The position numbers were made by a program, and so were the translations under genes. Source: Bacillus sp. 7884-1 (GTDB lineage Bacteria; Bacillota; Bacilli; Bacillales; Cytobacillaceae). Taken from it: a stretch of 32,813 nucleotides of DNA. Under the pieces are notes generated by a model. That model was given only the letters and a program-made list of their open reading frames with translations, was not told the origin of the DNA and searched no databases. The stretch covers positions 1-32,813 of the forward strand of contig NZ_NPDD01000134.1 of NCBI RefSeq assembly GCF_002272245.1. Reading direction: 5' to 3'. Below are positions 1 to 7,938 of the stretch, piece by piece; positions within the stretch are counted from its first letter, which is position 1; every line of letters begins with the position of its first letter.

Positions 1-161
1 GATTATTCAAAGAAGCATTCCTTAGTGGAGCACAAATCAACAGCCTAATTTTACACAGCCTTTTATTAAGTAATATGTATAAATATGTAGCTTTGGAATT
101 ATGTTTATAATATAATGAATAGTAAAAAAATTGCATGATGCATGGTGTGGAGGAGATTGAT

Positions 162-677
162 ATGAGAGATGTAAGGTTAATTAACATATTTGAACATCAT
201 ATTGCACAAAAATACTTGAATCGATCTGGCATTGCACATGCAATTGCAGTGGCCTATCATGCCTTTCATTTAGCCAAAGAACATCAACTGGATATTGATA
301 TTGCGGCAAAGGCAGGGCTTTTACATGATATGGGGCACTACACCTGGTATAAAAATGGGAAATGGGATTATGATTTATATAAACAAAATGACATTCATCC
401 AATTAAGGGGGCGGAGAGAGCACACAAATTATTAATCCGTCTTGGTGAAAATCCAGTAAAGGCAAAAAGCATCGCTTTAGCAATACTGTTTCATACCGAC
501 TCATTCTTACCATCAAACGATATTGTTCGTACGCCGCTCCAGCAAATTGTGAAATGGGCGGATGAGAAAGATGAAGAAGAGGGAGGAATGCACCACTATC
601 GAACTATCGATTACGACCGGGCAAAGCAAAGCATTATACGCCTAGATGACTGGATTGATACAGAACTAGCAAAATAA
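162..677 (+). CDS. HD-domain metal-dependent hydrolase
   Basis: A 171-residue soluble protein of the HD superfamily, which are metal-dependent phosphohydrolases. The expected ligand pattern is visible: H33, the paired H55-D56 in AGLLHDMGHY, H80, H111 and D134 in KWADEKDE. The substrate cannot be told from sequence; small HD proteins of this size act on nucleotides, nucleotide second messengers or other phosphoesters. I chose the ATG at 162 because GGAGGAG lies at 149-155 with 6 nt spacing. An in-frame ATG at 135 would add nine residues but has no ribosome binding site. A TATAAT-like hexamer lies at 111-116. The gene stands alone and faces a convergent gene. Fold assignment is firm, function open. 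Confidence 0.85.
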   Translation: MRDVRLINIFEHHIAQKYLNRSGIAHAIAVAYHAFHLAKEHQLDIDIAAKAGLLHDMGHYTWYKNGKWDYDLYKQNDIHPIKGAERAHKLLIRLGENPVKAKSIALAILFHTDSFLPSNDIVRTPLQQIVKWADEKDEEEGGMHHYRTIDYDRAKQSIIRLDDWIDTELAK

Positions 678-690
678 CTGAGCTAGATTA

Positions 691-724
691 AACAAAAAAA
701 GCTGTGCTTTGTGCGGCACAGCTT
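691..724 (-). terminator. Rho-independent terminator of the minus-strand hypothetical gene
   Basis: AAGCTGTGC (699-707) pairs with GCACAGCTT (716-724). Read on the minus strand the stem is followed by a run of seven T, so it serves the minus-strand gene just upstream in that direction. It may also stop the convergent HD-domain gene, though the plus-strand side has no T tract. Confidence 0.8.
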
Positions 725-737
725 GAATTAATATTTA

Positions 738-1214
738 TTAAACTCTGTGAAATCCTTCCTCTGTTAAAAACTCTTCCGCTTCACCATAGGTATCGAAGCT
801 TTCTTCCAGATTTAATCCAAAGTAAATATTCCACGTATCGTTCTCGTTTATTAAAATAAGATGATTTTTTTCTTCGTTCACCCAACGTTCTTCAACCTGA
901 TTCCCAATAATCGCTTCTTCTGCAAGTGATTTTTCAACGGGCAATAAGGATTCGATGGACTCCTGAATTAATTTCTTTAATTCATCTGCAGAAAAGTCAC
1001 GGATATTTACCATTCCTTTATCATCGGTTTGATAGGTATGTAGGTTTCCTGCATAAACAAAACCGTTTCCATTTGGGTGAAGGTGATAGACCACATTTTT
1101 TTTATCAGATGCGCTGTTAGGCAGCTGGAAATTTACACGTTTAAGTGAAACGTCTTTTCGCTCTAGTTCTGGGAATGACTCGATTATGTTTAATTTTTCG
1201 TTAAAAGTAAGCAT
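738..1214 (-). CDS. Conserved hypothetical protein, Bacillus type
   Basis: A 158-residue soluble, acidic protein with no signal peptide or membrane segment. I do not recognise an enzymatic motif. The N-terminal half has a compact mixed region (VVYHLHPNGNGFVYAG, residues about 42-57). The C-terminal part ends in a short acidic segment (YGEAEEFLTEEGFHRV) that looks like the tail of a small alpha/beta domain. The start at 1214 is chosen because GGAGG lies 5 nt upstream of that ATG; a longer frame to 1277 lacks a binding site and reads through a low-complexity stretch. It is monocistronic, with its own terminator at 691-724. Being a real gene is well supported; the function is unknown. Confidence 0.75.
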   Translation of the reverse strand: MLTFNEKLNIIESFPELERKDVSLKRVNFQLPNSASDKKNVVYHLHPNGNGFVYAGNLHTYQTDDKGMVNIRDFSADELKKLIQESIESLLPVEKSLAEEAIIGNQVEERWVNEEKNHLILINENDTWNIYFGLNLEESFDTYGEAEEFLTEEGFHRV

Positions 1215-1281
1215 TGATGCCTCCAATATTATCGTAATGTAACTATCATACAGATAGTTTAACTGAAGATACAACAATTTA

Positions 1282-1320
1282 TTAAAAAAATGCTTCAGCG
1301 CCTACACGCTGAAGCATTTA
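1282..1320 (-). terminator. Terminator of the YjcZ-like gene
   Basis: A 12-bp perfect stem, AATGCTTCAGCG (1289-1300) with CGCTGAAGCATT (1307-1318), has a 6-nt loop. On the minus strand it is followed by seven T residues, typical of intrinsic termination downstream of the small minus-strand gene. Confidence 0.85.
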
Positions 1321-1337
1321 TTATTGAATCTGTATTT

Positions 1338-1439
1338 TTAAAATCCGCCGCCAATGAAAGCAGACCCGACAATTATTAAAAGAATAAACAAAACAACAAT
1401 TAATGCAAATGCATTGTTGTTTCCACCTTTTTGGCCCAT
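1338..1439 (-). CDS. YjcZ-family-like small membrane peptide (sporulation-associated type)
   Basis: A 33-residue peptide with a Gly/Asn-rich start (MGQKGGNNN), one hydrophobic helix (AFALIVVLFILLIIVGSAF, residues 10-28) and a Gly-rich tail ending GGGF. This is the architecture of the very short YjcZ/YhfM-like peptides of Bacillus, several copies of which are usually annotated as sporulation proteins. A strong ribosome binding site (GGAGGTGGAG) lies just upstream of the ATG at 1439 and a perfect terminator follows, so this is an independent transcription unit. Family membership rests on pattern; the role in spores is inferred from relatives. Confidence 0.8.
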   Translation of the reverse strand: MGQKGGNNNAFALIVVLFILLIIVGSAFIGGGF

Positions 1440-1782
1440 CCTTCTCCACCTCCATCGTTATCTACTTCAATTTATGAATTAGCAGGTTAGAAAGCTTGGA
1501 CGATGTTCATGGTTGTATTATTTTTAAATAAAAAACCATTGAATGGATACTAAAGTCATGTTAACATTATGTAAATAAATAAAAATGATTTTTGGAGGAG
1601 CCTGTCACCAAGGGATAACTATGTCCCTTAGCGACAGGCTCTTTTTGTATTTCTAAAAATTGAAAGTAAATATAAATGAAAAGAATCGAGAGGTGGGATG
1701 ATAGTGAAGAGCTAAAATTGATAACTATAAGTTAGCTGCCAACCAAAAGGGTCGGTATCTCAGAAATAAGGAGGTTTTTGTT
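1440..1782. other. Intergenic region upstream of mrpA
   Basis: This divergent region separates the YjcZ-like gene from mrpA. It holds the ribosome binding site of the small minus-strand gene, a strong two-part hairpin at 1598-1646 and, at its end, AAGGAGG (1768-1774) serving the TTG start of mrpA. The stretch 1647-1765 is AT-rich and should contain the mrp promoter, but I could not pick one convincing -35/-10 pair. No ORF with a ribosome binding site was found in it. Confidence 0.6.
1598..1646 (+). repeat. Orphan two-part hairpin with T tract (dispersed-element-like)
   Basis: GAGCCTGTC (1598-1606) pairs with GACAGGCTC (1633-1641), and AAGGGA (1610-1615) pairs with TCCCTT (1624-1629) inside it. 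A run of T follows. It looks like an intrinsic terminator on the plus strand, yet no plus-strand gene lies upstream. The core resembles the CCTGTC/GACAGG hairpin elements scattered between Bacillus genes. It may be a mobile terminator-like repeat, or a leader hairpin or attenuator ahead of mrpA. Confidence 0.6.
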
Positions 1783-4188
1783 TTGTCTTTTCTACACTTG
1801 GCGATTGTAGCACCATTAATCCTTTCGATTTTTATTCCATTATTTTACAGAATATTTCGTCAAATACATGCTGGATGGTTTGTGTTGCCTTTACCTATAT
1901 TATTGTTTGTCTATTTTCTAACTTTCTTACCGGAAACAATGAGTGGTAAATCTTTCATTGAAATGATTAACTGGATTCCGTCTTTAGAAATTAATTTTAC
2001 AGCAAAAGTCGATGGACTTGGCTTATTATTTTCCCTGCTAATAACAGGAATTGGGGCATTGGTTGTCCTTTATTCCATCTATTATCTAGCAAAGAATAAA
2101 GAAAAGCTAAATAACTTTTATGTCTATTTACTGCTCTTCATGGCTGCCATGCTGGGAGTTGTCTTATCGGATAACTTAATTGTGATGTATGCATTTTGGG
2201 AGTTAACTAGCTTTTCATCATTTTTATTAATTGGGTACTGGTACGAACGAGATAAATCCCGTTATGGTGCACAAAAATCTATGCTTATTACGGTATTTGG
2301 TGGACTTGCTATGCTAGGAGGAATCATCCTTCTTTACATCATGACGGGAACCTTTAGCTTCACAGAAATTATGTCTCAAGCAAATGAAATTTTTAACCAC
2401 GCATTATTTGTGCCTGCATTACTATGTATTTTACTTGGTGCTTTTACAAAATCTGCACAATTTCCATTCTATATTTGGCTTCCGGATGCTATGGAAGCTC
2501 CTACGCCAGTTAGTGCTTACTTACATTCGGCGACAATGGTCAAGGCAGGAATCTATTTGGTAGCACGTTTTACTCCTGTGTTCGGAGAACATTTTCTTTG
2601 GTTCTTGCTAGTAACTAGTGTCGGAATACTGACATTGATATGGGGTTCTGTATTTGCGGTTAAACAAACCGACTTAAAGGCGATTTTAGCATTCTCCACC
2701 GTCAGCCAATTAGGTCTTATTATGTCATTGCTAGGTGCTGGAGCAGCTGCTCTTCATTATGAGTTTTTGGATGAAAACATCTATACGGTGGCTGTAACTG
2801 CGGCTATTTTCCACTTAATCAACCATGCAACCTTTAAAGGAAGTTTGTTCATGGCAGCTGGAATTGTCGATCATGAAACAGGTACAAGGGATATACGTAA
2901 ATTGGGTGGAATAATGCATTTTATGCCGATCACGTTTACCATATCTATTATTGGAGCATTCTCAATGGCAGGACTTCCTCCCTTTAATGGTTTCTTAAGT
3001 AAAGAGATGTTCTTTACAGCAATGGTTCATGTAACCGAAATGGATATATATAACCTCGAAACCTGGGGTATTTTATTCCCAGTGCTTGCTTGGATTGCTA
3101 GCGTCTTTACTTTTGTTTATAGCATGATTCTTGTATTTAAGACATTCACTGGTAAACATCAGCCGGAAAAACTTGATAAAAAACCGCATGAAGCTCCAAT
3201 GGGATTACTGATTTCACCGATAATATTAGTTTCACTTGTGATTATTTTCGGTTTATTCCCAAACCTATTATCAGATAGTCTAATCTCACCTGCTATGGCT
3301 TCGATTCTTCCAAGTCTACTTGGAGCGGGGGAAGAATTTAAGGTTCACATTTCCTTTTGGCATGGTCCTACAATTGAACTGTTTATGACACTTGGGATAA
3401 TTATTTTAGGATTAGTTCTTTATAAAACACATTTTAGATGGAAAAAAATATATAAAGGTATTCCAGAGAAGCTTGCTCTTAATCGATTTTATGATTTCGT
3501 ATTAGAAGGATTACAATCAGTTTCCTATAAGTTAACAAATACCTATATGAATGGATCGATTAGGTCGTATCTCGTATATATATTTGCATTCTTAATAGTA
3601 ATTCTTGCAGCCACCCTTTTTGGAAAGAATGCCTTTATGTTTAGTACAAGCAATGTATCCTCGATAGGAGTATACGAAGTCGCCCTAGCCATTCTTGTTG
3701 TTTTGGGATCGATTTGTATTCTATTTGCTAAATCAAGAATGACTTCTATCATCTTGCTTGGTGCTGTTGGTTATACTGTTTCTTTATTTTATGTTCTGTT
3801 TAGAGCTCCTGATTTAGCTTTAACTCAGCTTGTTATTGAAACAATTTCTGTAGCCTTATTCTTGGTTTGCTTCTATCATTTACCGAAATTAAGGAAGTTT
3901 GAGACAAGGATGAGATTTAGACTTATTAATGCTCTCATCTCGGTTGGAGTAGGTGCAATTGTAACCTTAATCGCACTTTCTGCTCATAGCAGTAAGCTAT
4001 TTGATTCTATATCAAAGTATTACGTGGAGAACACCTATACAGAAGCTGCCGGCAAAAACATGGTAAACGTAATTCTAGTTGATTTTCGCGGCTTTGATAC
4101 TCTCTTTGAAATCACAGTATTGGCAATTGCTTCATTAGGAATCTTTGGCATGATCAAATTAAGATTGAACAGGAGGAAAGAAGGATGA
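1783..4188 (+). CDS. mrpA: Na+/H+ antiporter subunit MrpA
   Basis: Largest subunit of the Mrp multisubunit cation/proton antiporter, which exports Na+ in exchange for H+ across the membrane and is related to complex I subunits. It is 801 residues, the usual MrpA length, with about 20 membrane helices. The NuoL-like core carries the conserved glutamate E140 (MYAFWELTSF), lysine K223 (GAFTKSAQFPFY), and H248 and K254 in the broken-helix region. The C-terminal 200 residues form the MrpA-specific extension (RAPDLALTQLVIET). The start is TTG, with AAGGAGG 8 nt upstream. It opens a seven-gene operon and overlaps mrpB by 4 nt, indicating translational coupling. Confidence 0.97.
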   Translation: MSFLHLAIVAPLILSIFIPLFYRIFRQIHAGWFVLPLPILLFVYFLTFLPETMSGKSFIEMINWIPSLEINFTAKVDGLGLLFSLLITGIGALVVLYSIYYLAKNKEKLNNFYVYLLLFMAAMLGVVLSDNLIVMYAFWELTSFSSFLLIGYWYERDKSRYGAQKSMLITVFGGLAMLGGIILLYIMTGTFSFTEIMSQANEIFNHALFVPALLCILLGAFTKSAQFPFYIWLPDAMEAPTPVSAYLHSATMVKAGIYLVARFTPVFGEHFLWFLLVTSVGILTLIWGSVFAVKQTDLKAILAFSTVSQLGLIMSLLGAGAAALHYEFLDENIYTVAVTAAIFHLINHATFKGSLFMAAGIVDHETGTRDIRKLGGIMHFMPITFTISIIGAFSMAGLPPFNGFLSKEMFFTAMVHVTEMDIYNLETWGILFPVLAWIASVFTFVYSMILVFKTFTGKHQPEKLDKKPHEAPMGLLISPIILVSLVIIFGLFPNLLSDSLISPAMASILPSLLGAGEEFKVHISFWHGPTIELFMTLGIIILGLVLYKTHFRWKKIYKGIPEKLALNRFYDFVLEGLQSVSYKLTNTYMNGSIRSYLVYIFAFLIVILAATLFGKNAFMFSTSNVSSIGVYEVALAILVVLGSICILFAKSRMTSIILLGAVGYTVSLFYVLFRAPDLALTQLVIETISVALFLVCFYHLPKLRKFETRMRFRLINALISVGVGAIVTLIALSAHSSKLFDSISKYYVENTYTEAAGKNMVNVILVDFRGFDTLFEITVLAIASLGIFGMIKLRLNRRKEG

Positions 4189-4610
4189 GGAGAACAAACA
4201 ATATCATACTTGAAACAGCCATAAAAGTTCTTCTATTCTTTATTGTCCTGTACTCAGTCTATATTTTTACAGCTGGTCATTATTATCCTGGCGGAGGGTT
4301 TATCGGAGGGTTAATGACAGCCGGGGCGATTGTTCTCTTATTAATTACCTATGACATCAAAACAGTTGAGGAATTTTTGCCAGTAAACTACCGGATTCTC
4401 ACGGCGATTGGACTGCTATTTGCCATTGGAACAAGTGCGGGTTCTCTCCTCTTTGATGTTCCTTTTTTAACGCATGCATTTGGAGATGTTCAATTACCGA
4501 TTCTTGGTGAATTATCACTTCATACAGCAACACTTTTTGATTTAGGAGTTTACTTTGTTGTTGTGGGAGTTACGATGACCATTATTCAAACGATAGGGGA
4601 GGATGAATAA
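4185..4610 (+). CDS. mrpB: Na+/H+ antiporter subunit MrpB
   Basis: Small hydrophobic subunit (141 residues, four predicted helices) of the Mrp antiporter, with the family motif [14 protein letters not shown] at residues about 29-42. MrpB sits in the membrane complex next to the MrpA C-terminal region. The start overlaps the mrpA stop (ATGA) and its own TAA overlaps the mrpC start (TAATG), so the order and coupling are canonical for Bacillus mrp operons. Confidence 0.96.
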   Translation: MRRTNNIILETAIKVLLFFIVLYSVYIFTAGHYYPGGGFIGGLMTAGAIVLLLITYDIKTVEEFLPVNYRILTAIGLLFAIGTSAGSLLFDVPFLTHAFGDVQLPILGELSLHTATLFDLGVYFVVVGVTMTIIQTIGEDE

Positions 4611-4951
4611 TGGAAATATTAATGGCCTTTGTAATTGGAATTCTATTTATGACCGCCACCTATTTAATGCTTTCAAAAAGTCTATTACGTATTATTGTTG
4701 GTACTGGGCTATTAAGCCATGGTGCTCATCTCCTTATTCTTACCATGGGCGGACTTAAACGAGGAGCTGCACCAATTCTAGGTGGAAATGAGGAGGGCTA
4801 TACAGATCCACTGCCTCAGGCGTTAATTTTGACTGCCATTGTAATCAGCTTTGGTGTGACAGCATTCTTCTTAGTTTTGGCTTATCGATCCTATCAAGAG
4901 CTGGGAACAGATAATGTAGAAGAAATGAGGGGAACCGAGAAAGATGACTAA
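4610..4951 (+). CDS. mrpC: Na+/H+ antiporter subunit MrpC
   Basis: A 113-residue, three-helix subunit homologous to complex I subunit NuoK. Visible family features are [11 protein letters not shown] near residue 35 and [14 protein letters not shown] around 65-78, the latter diagnostic of MrpC/MnhC. The hydrophilic tail is short and charged. It overlaps mrpD by 8 nt. Within the complex it is expected to help form the continuous proton/ion path between MrpA and MrpD. Confidence 0.96.
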   Translation: MEILMAFVIGILFMTATYLMLSKSLLRIIVGTGLLSHGAHLLILTMGGLKRGAAPILGGNEEGYTDPLPQALILTAIVISFGVTAFFLVLAYRSYQELGTDNVEEMRGTEKDD

Positions 4952-6431
4952 CTTAATTATTCTGCCTATTTTAATCCCCTTATTTACTGGGGTAATATTA
5001 ATTTTTCTGAATAATAGAATCATGGCTCAGCGAGTTGTTGCCTCGATTTCTTCAATAGGCACAATTATTGCTGCTTGGTTAATTGTACAAAAAGTACGGA
5101 CTGATGGAATCCAGTCCCTCAATATAAGCAGCTGGGACGCTCCATTTGGGATTACTTTAGTATCTGACATGCTTTCAGCACTTTTAGTACTTACGACAAG
5201 TATTATTGCGTTTGTTTGTTTAATTTACTCCTTTAAATCCATCGGAGAAGAACGTGAAAAATATTACTACTATGCTGTTTTTTACTTTTTATTAGTAGGA
5301 GTGAACGGGGCGTTTACAACAGGTGATATCTTTAACCTATTTGTATTTTTTGAGGTTATGCTCATGTCTTCCTATGTTTTGCTAGTACTTGGAGGAACAA
5401 AGATACAACTAAGAGAATCAATTAAATATTTACTTGTCAATGTCATTTCATCAGCGTTATTTATTATTGCGGTTGCCTACTTGTATTCCGTAGTCGGCAC
5501 GTTAAATATGGCGCATATTTCTGCTCGAATTAATGAAATTAGTGTAAATGGGATGCCAGGGATATTAACGGTTATTGCTGTCTTGTTTTTAATCGTTTTT
5601 GGTTTAAAAGGAGCCATTTTCCCACTCTACTTTTGGATGCCGGGATCCTATTATGCGCCGCCTGCCCCTGTATTAGCTCTTTTCGGTGCTTTATTGACAA
5701 AAGTAGGAGTTTATTCAATTACTAGAACGTATACGCTTTTCTTTTATCATGATATGGACACTTTTGGTATTCTTTCCATTTTAGCGATTCTGTCAATTGT
5801 GTTCGGTGTTATTGGTGCAATTGCTTACTGGGATATCAAGAACATCATTATTTATAATATCATCGTCGCTGTAGGTGTTATCTTGTATGGGATTTCCGTC
5901 TTGAACACTGCTTCCATCACAGGTGCAGTTTACTATTTGATGCACGACATGCTTATAAAAGCTGCCTTATTCCTGTTAGTAGGAGTTGTCATTTCGATTA
6001 CGGGAACTAGTAATTTAAGAAATATCAGCGGGCTTATTAACCGCTTTCCAGGTCTTGGCTGGACATTCTTTATTGCTGCTTTAGCGTTAGCAGGAATTCC
6101 GCCATTGAGTGGTTTTGTTGGAAAGCTCCTTATTGTGCAAGGAGGATTTGAGGGAGAAAGCTTTTTAGGAGCTTTCATCACTTTAATGTCCAGTTTACTC
6201 GTTCTTTTTTCTGTTATGAAAATATTTATTAATGGTTTTTGGGGAAAGGACCGCACTTACGTTGGAGAGGAAAAAGCACCTGTAAAACAATTGCTTATTG
6301 CTCCTGTTATCTTGGTAGTAACTTCTGCTCTTTACGGAATTGGTTCTGAATTCATATTGCCCTATATTACTCAGGCAGCAGATACCTTAATAGATCCTAA
6401 TATTTATATTAATGCTGTCATAAAGGAGTGA
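4944..6431 (+). CDS. mrpD: Na+/H+ antiporter subunit MrpD
   Basis: Second antiporter-like subunit (495 residues, about 14 helices), homologous to NuoM/NuoN and to the MrpA core. The conserved membrane glutamate is E137 ([10 protein letters not shown]) and the key lysine is K222 ([15 protein letters not shown]). The motif [18 protein letters not shown] follows in the broken-helix region. Its ATG sits inside the end of mrpC, so translation is coupled. Together with MrpA it forms the two proton-handling modules of the antiporter. Confidence 0.97.
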   Translation: MTNLIILPILIPLFTGVILIFLNNRIMAQRVVASISSIGTIIAAWLIVQKVRTDGIQSLNISSWDAPFGITLVSDMLSALLVLTTSIIAFVCLIYSFKSIGEEREKYYYYAVFYFLLVGVNGAFTTGDIFNLFVFFEVMLMSSYVLLVLGGTKIQLRESIKYLLVNVISSALFIIAVAYLYSVVGTLNMAHISARINEISVNGMPGILTVIAVLFLIVFGLKGAIFPLYFWMPGSYYAPPAPVLALFGALLTKVGVYSITRTYTLFFYHDMDTFGILSILAILSIVFGVIGAIAYWDIKNIIIYNIIVAVGVILYGISVLNTASITGAVYYLMHDMLIKAALFLLVGVVISITGTSNLRNISGLINRFPGLGWTFFIAALALAGIPPLSGFVGKLLIVQGGFEGESFLGAFITLMSSLLVLFSVMKIFINGFWGKDRTYVGEEKAPVKQLLIAPVILVVTSALYGIGSEFILPYITQAADTLIDPNIYINAVIKE

Positions 6432-6437
6432 AAAGTA

Positions 6438-6914
6438 TTGGCATTTCAAATTTTATTGAATGTGGTGTTAGCCTTTTTATGGATGTTTATAAAGGTTTCC
6501 TACGATTCCATTAGTTTTATAAAAGGCTATATTTTTGGACTCCTAATTATATTCGTGCTTAGACGTTCCTTTGGCAGCCGGTTTTATATAATTAGATTAT
6601 GGTCCTTCATAAAGCTGGTCTCTATTTTTATAAAAGAACTAATTTTGTCCAATATAGCCATTGTGAAGGTAGTTCTAAAACCTAAATTAGATATGAGGCC
6701 AGCTATTTTTGCAATGGACACAGAACTAACGAAGGATTGGCAAATCACTCTTCTTTCGAGTTTAATTACCTTAACTCCAGGTACATTAGTCATTGATGTT
6801 TCAGAGGATAATAAGACCCTTTTTATACATGCGATGAATATTGGTGAAGTAGAAGATGAGATTAACAGTATTAAGAATTCCTTTGAGAAGGCTATTTTGG
6901 AGGTGAGCAGGTAA
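6438..6914 (+). CDS. mrpE: Na+/H+ antiporter subunit MrpE
   Basis: A 158-residue subunit with two N-terminal membrane helices followed by a cytoplasmic domain. The conserved MrpE stretch SLITLTPGTLVIDV is at about residues 110-123 and FIHAMNIGEVE follows. The start is TTG with AAGGAG about 9 nt upstream, seven bases after the mrpD stop. Its TAA overlaps the mrpF ATG. MrpE has no complex I counterpart and is needed for full antiporter assembly in well-studied Bacillus systems. Confidence 0.95.
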   Translation: MAFQILLNVVLAFLWMFIKVSYDSISFIKGYIFGLLIIFVLRRSFGSRFYIIRLWSFIKLVSIFIKELILSNIAIVKVVLKPKLDMRPAIFAMDTELTKDWQITLLSSLITLTPGTLVIDVSEDNKTLFIHAMNIGEVEDEINSIKNSFEKAILEVSR

Positions 6915-7198
6915 TGATTGAATTCATTATTCGATTAGCTTTGTTATTCTGCTCCATTTCAATGCTTGGATTAATTTATCGGGTAATAAAAGGTCCCAGT
7001 GTAGCAGACCGAGTGATTGCACTAGATGCAATTGGTGTGAATCTCGTTGCCATTACAGCATTGATATCAATCGTTTTAAGCTCTCATGCTTTTCTCGAAA
7101 TCATTCTTTTAATTGGTATTCTTGCCTTTATCGGAACAGTGGCGTTTGCTAAGTATTTGGAAAAGGGGGTTATTATCGAACGTGAGCGTAATCATTGA
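6914..7198 (+). CDS. mrpF: Na+/H+ antiporter subunit MrpF
   Basis: A 94-residue, three-helix subunit. The family signature RVIKGPSVADRVIALDAIGVN is recognisable in residues about 23-43 and includes the conserved Asp residues of MrpF that are thought to contribute to ion transfer. It begins directly at the mrpE stop and overlaps mrpG by 17 nt. Confidence 0.95.
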   Translation: MIEFIIRLALLFCSISMLGLIYRVIKGPSVADRVIALDAIGVNLVAITALISIVLSSHAFLEIILLIGILAFIGTVAFAKYLEKGVIIERERNH

Positions 7199-7550
7199 TT
7201 TTCTCATCGGATTTTTTATCTTAGTCGGTTCCTTGTTTTGCCTCATTGCTACTATTGGAGTGATTAGACTCCCTGATGTATATACGAGAAACCATGCCGC
7301 CTCAAAAGCTGCCACATTAGGGGTAATGTCTATTCTATTGGGAACTTTTCTATACTTTTATGCACTTGAAGGTCATTTTAATTCCAGGCTTATCTTAGGC
7401 ATTATCTTTCTTTTTATGACTTCTCCCATTTCTGGCCATTTAATTAACAGGGCAGCCTATAATTCAGGAGTAAAACTTTGGGATAAAAGTGTAAGAGACG
7501 ACTTAAAAGAATATAATAAAAAAATAATGAAGAAGTCATCTGTAGATTAA
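7182..7550 (+). CDS. mrpG: Na+/H+ antiporter subunit MrpG
   Basis: A 122-residue, three-helix subunit that ends the operon. GVIRLPDVYTRNHAASKA at about residues 26-43 is the diagnostic MrpG motif, and TSPISGHLINRAAY follows near residue 84. I chose the GTG at 7182 (VSVIIDFLIGF), with AAAAGGGGG about 12 nt upstream; a longer frame from 7113 only extends into mrpF and adds a hydrophilic stretch unlike the family. A bidirectional terminator follows. Confidence 0.93.
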   Translation: MSVIIDFLIGFFILVGSLFCLIATIGVIRLPDVYTRNHAASKAATLGVMSILLGTFLYFYALEGHFNSRLILGIIFLFMTSPISGHLINRAAYNSGVKLWDKSVRDDLKEYNKKIMKKSSVD

Positions 7551-7556
7551 TCAGAA

Positions 7557-7591
7557 AAAAAGTGTTCCAAGGAGTGCTTGGAACACTTTTT
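7557..7591. terminator. Bidirectional terminator between mrpG and the minus-strand small gene
   Basis: AGTGTTCCAAG (7561-7571) pairs perfectly with CTTGGAACACT (7577-7587) around a 5-nt loop. A-rich and T-rich flanks on both sides let it act for the mrp operon on the plus strand and for the convergent minus-strand unit. Confidence 0.9.
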
Positions 7592-7600
7592 AACATTTTA

Positions 7601-7861
7601 TTAAGAATTTATAATCCGAACATATTCCCTAGGCTTAAAGGGCTCAAATAAATTCCATTGGACATTAGACATCTCGGTGTTTAAATTCGCATTCATCGGA
7701 GTATTTTCATTATTCATCGGAACTACATTCAAATTATTAATATGTGATTCCATGTTTATAACATCAGATTTACGATGATTTTGCAGCTGTAGCTGTAAGA
7801 ACCAAGCTGATACAAATAATAGTGAAAAGATAGATAAACTTACTACCATTTTTATTTTCAT
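7601..7861 (-). CDS. Small membrane-anchored or secreted hypothetical protein
   Basis: An 86-residue protein with a basic N-terminus and one hydrophobic helix (about residues 5-24), then an Asn/Met-rich outside segment (VVPMNNENTPMNANLNTEM) and an aromatic tail (WNLFEPFKPREYVRIINS). There is no lipobox. It is probably anchored in the membrane with the tail outside. I prefer the ATG at 7861, with GGAGGTG about 10 nt upstream; a TTG three codons earlier is too close to that site. It lies 77 nt downstream of the heme-copper subunit I gene on the same strand with no terminator between, so it may belong to that operon. I do not recognise the family. Confidence 0.6.
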   Translation of the reverse strand: MKIKMVVSLSIFSLLFVSAWFLQLQLQNHRKSDVINMESHINNLNVVPMNNENTPMNANLNTEMSNVQWNLFEPFKPREYVRIINS

Positions 7862-7938
7862 TTTGTACAAACACCTCCAATTAGGATTAGTTTGTACAAA
7901 GATAGGTCATTATAAAAATTCCTAAAGATTTTCCCGTT

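Noticed and set aside
5933..6256. 107-residue open frame on the minus strand within mrpD
   Set aside because: mrpD is certain over this stretch; the antisense frame has no start signals or family features.
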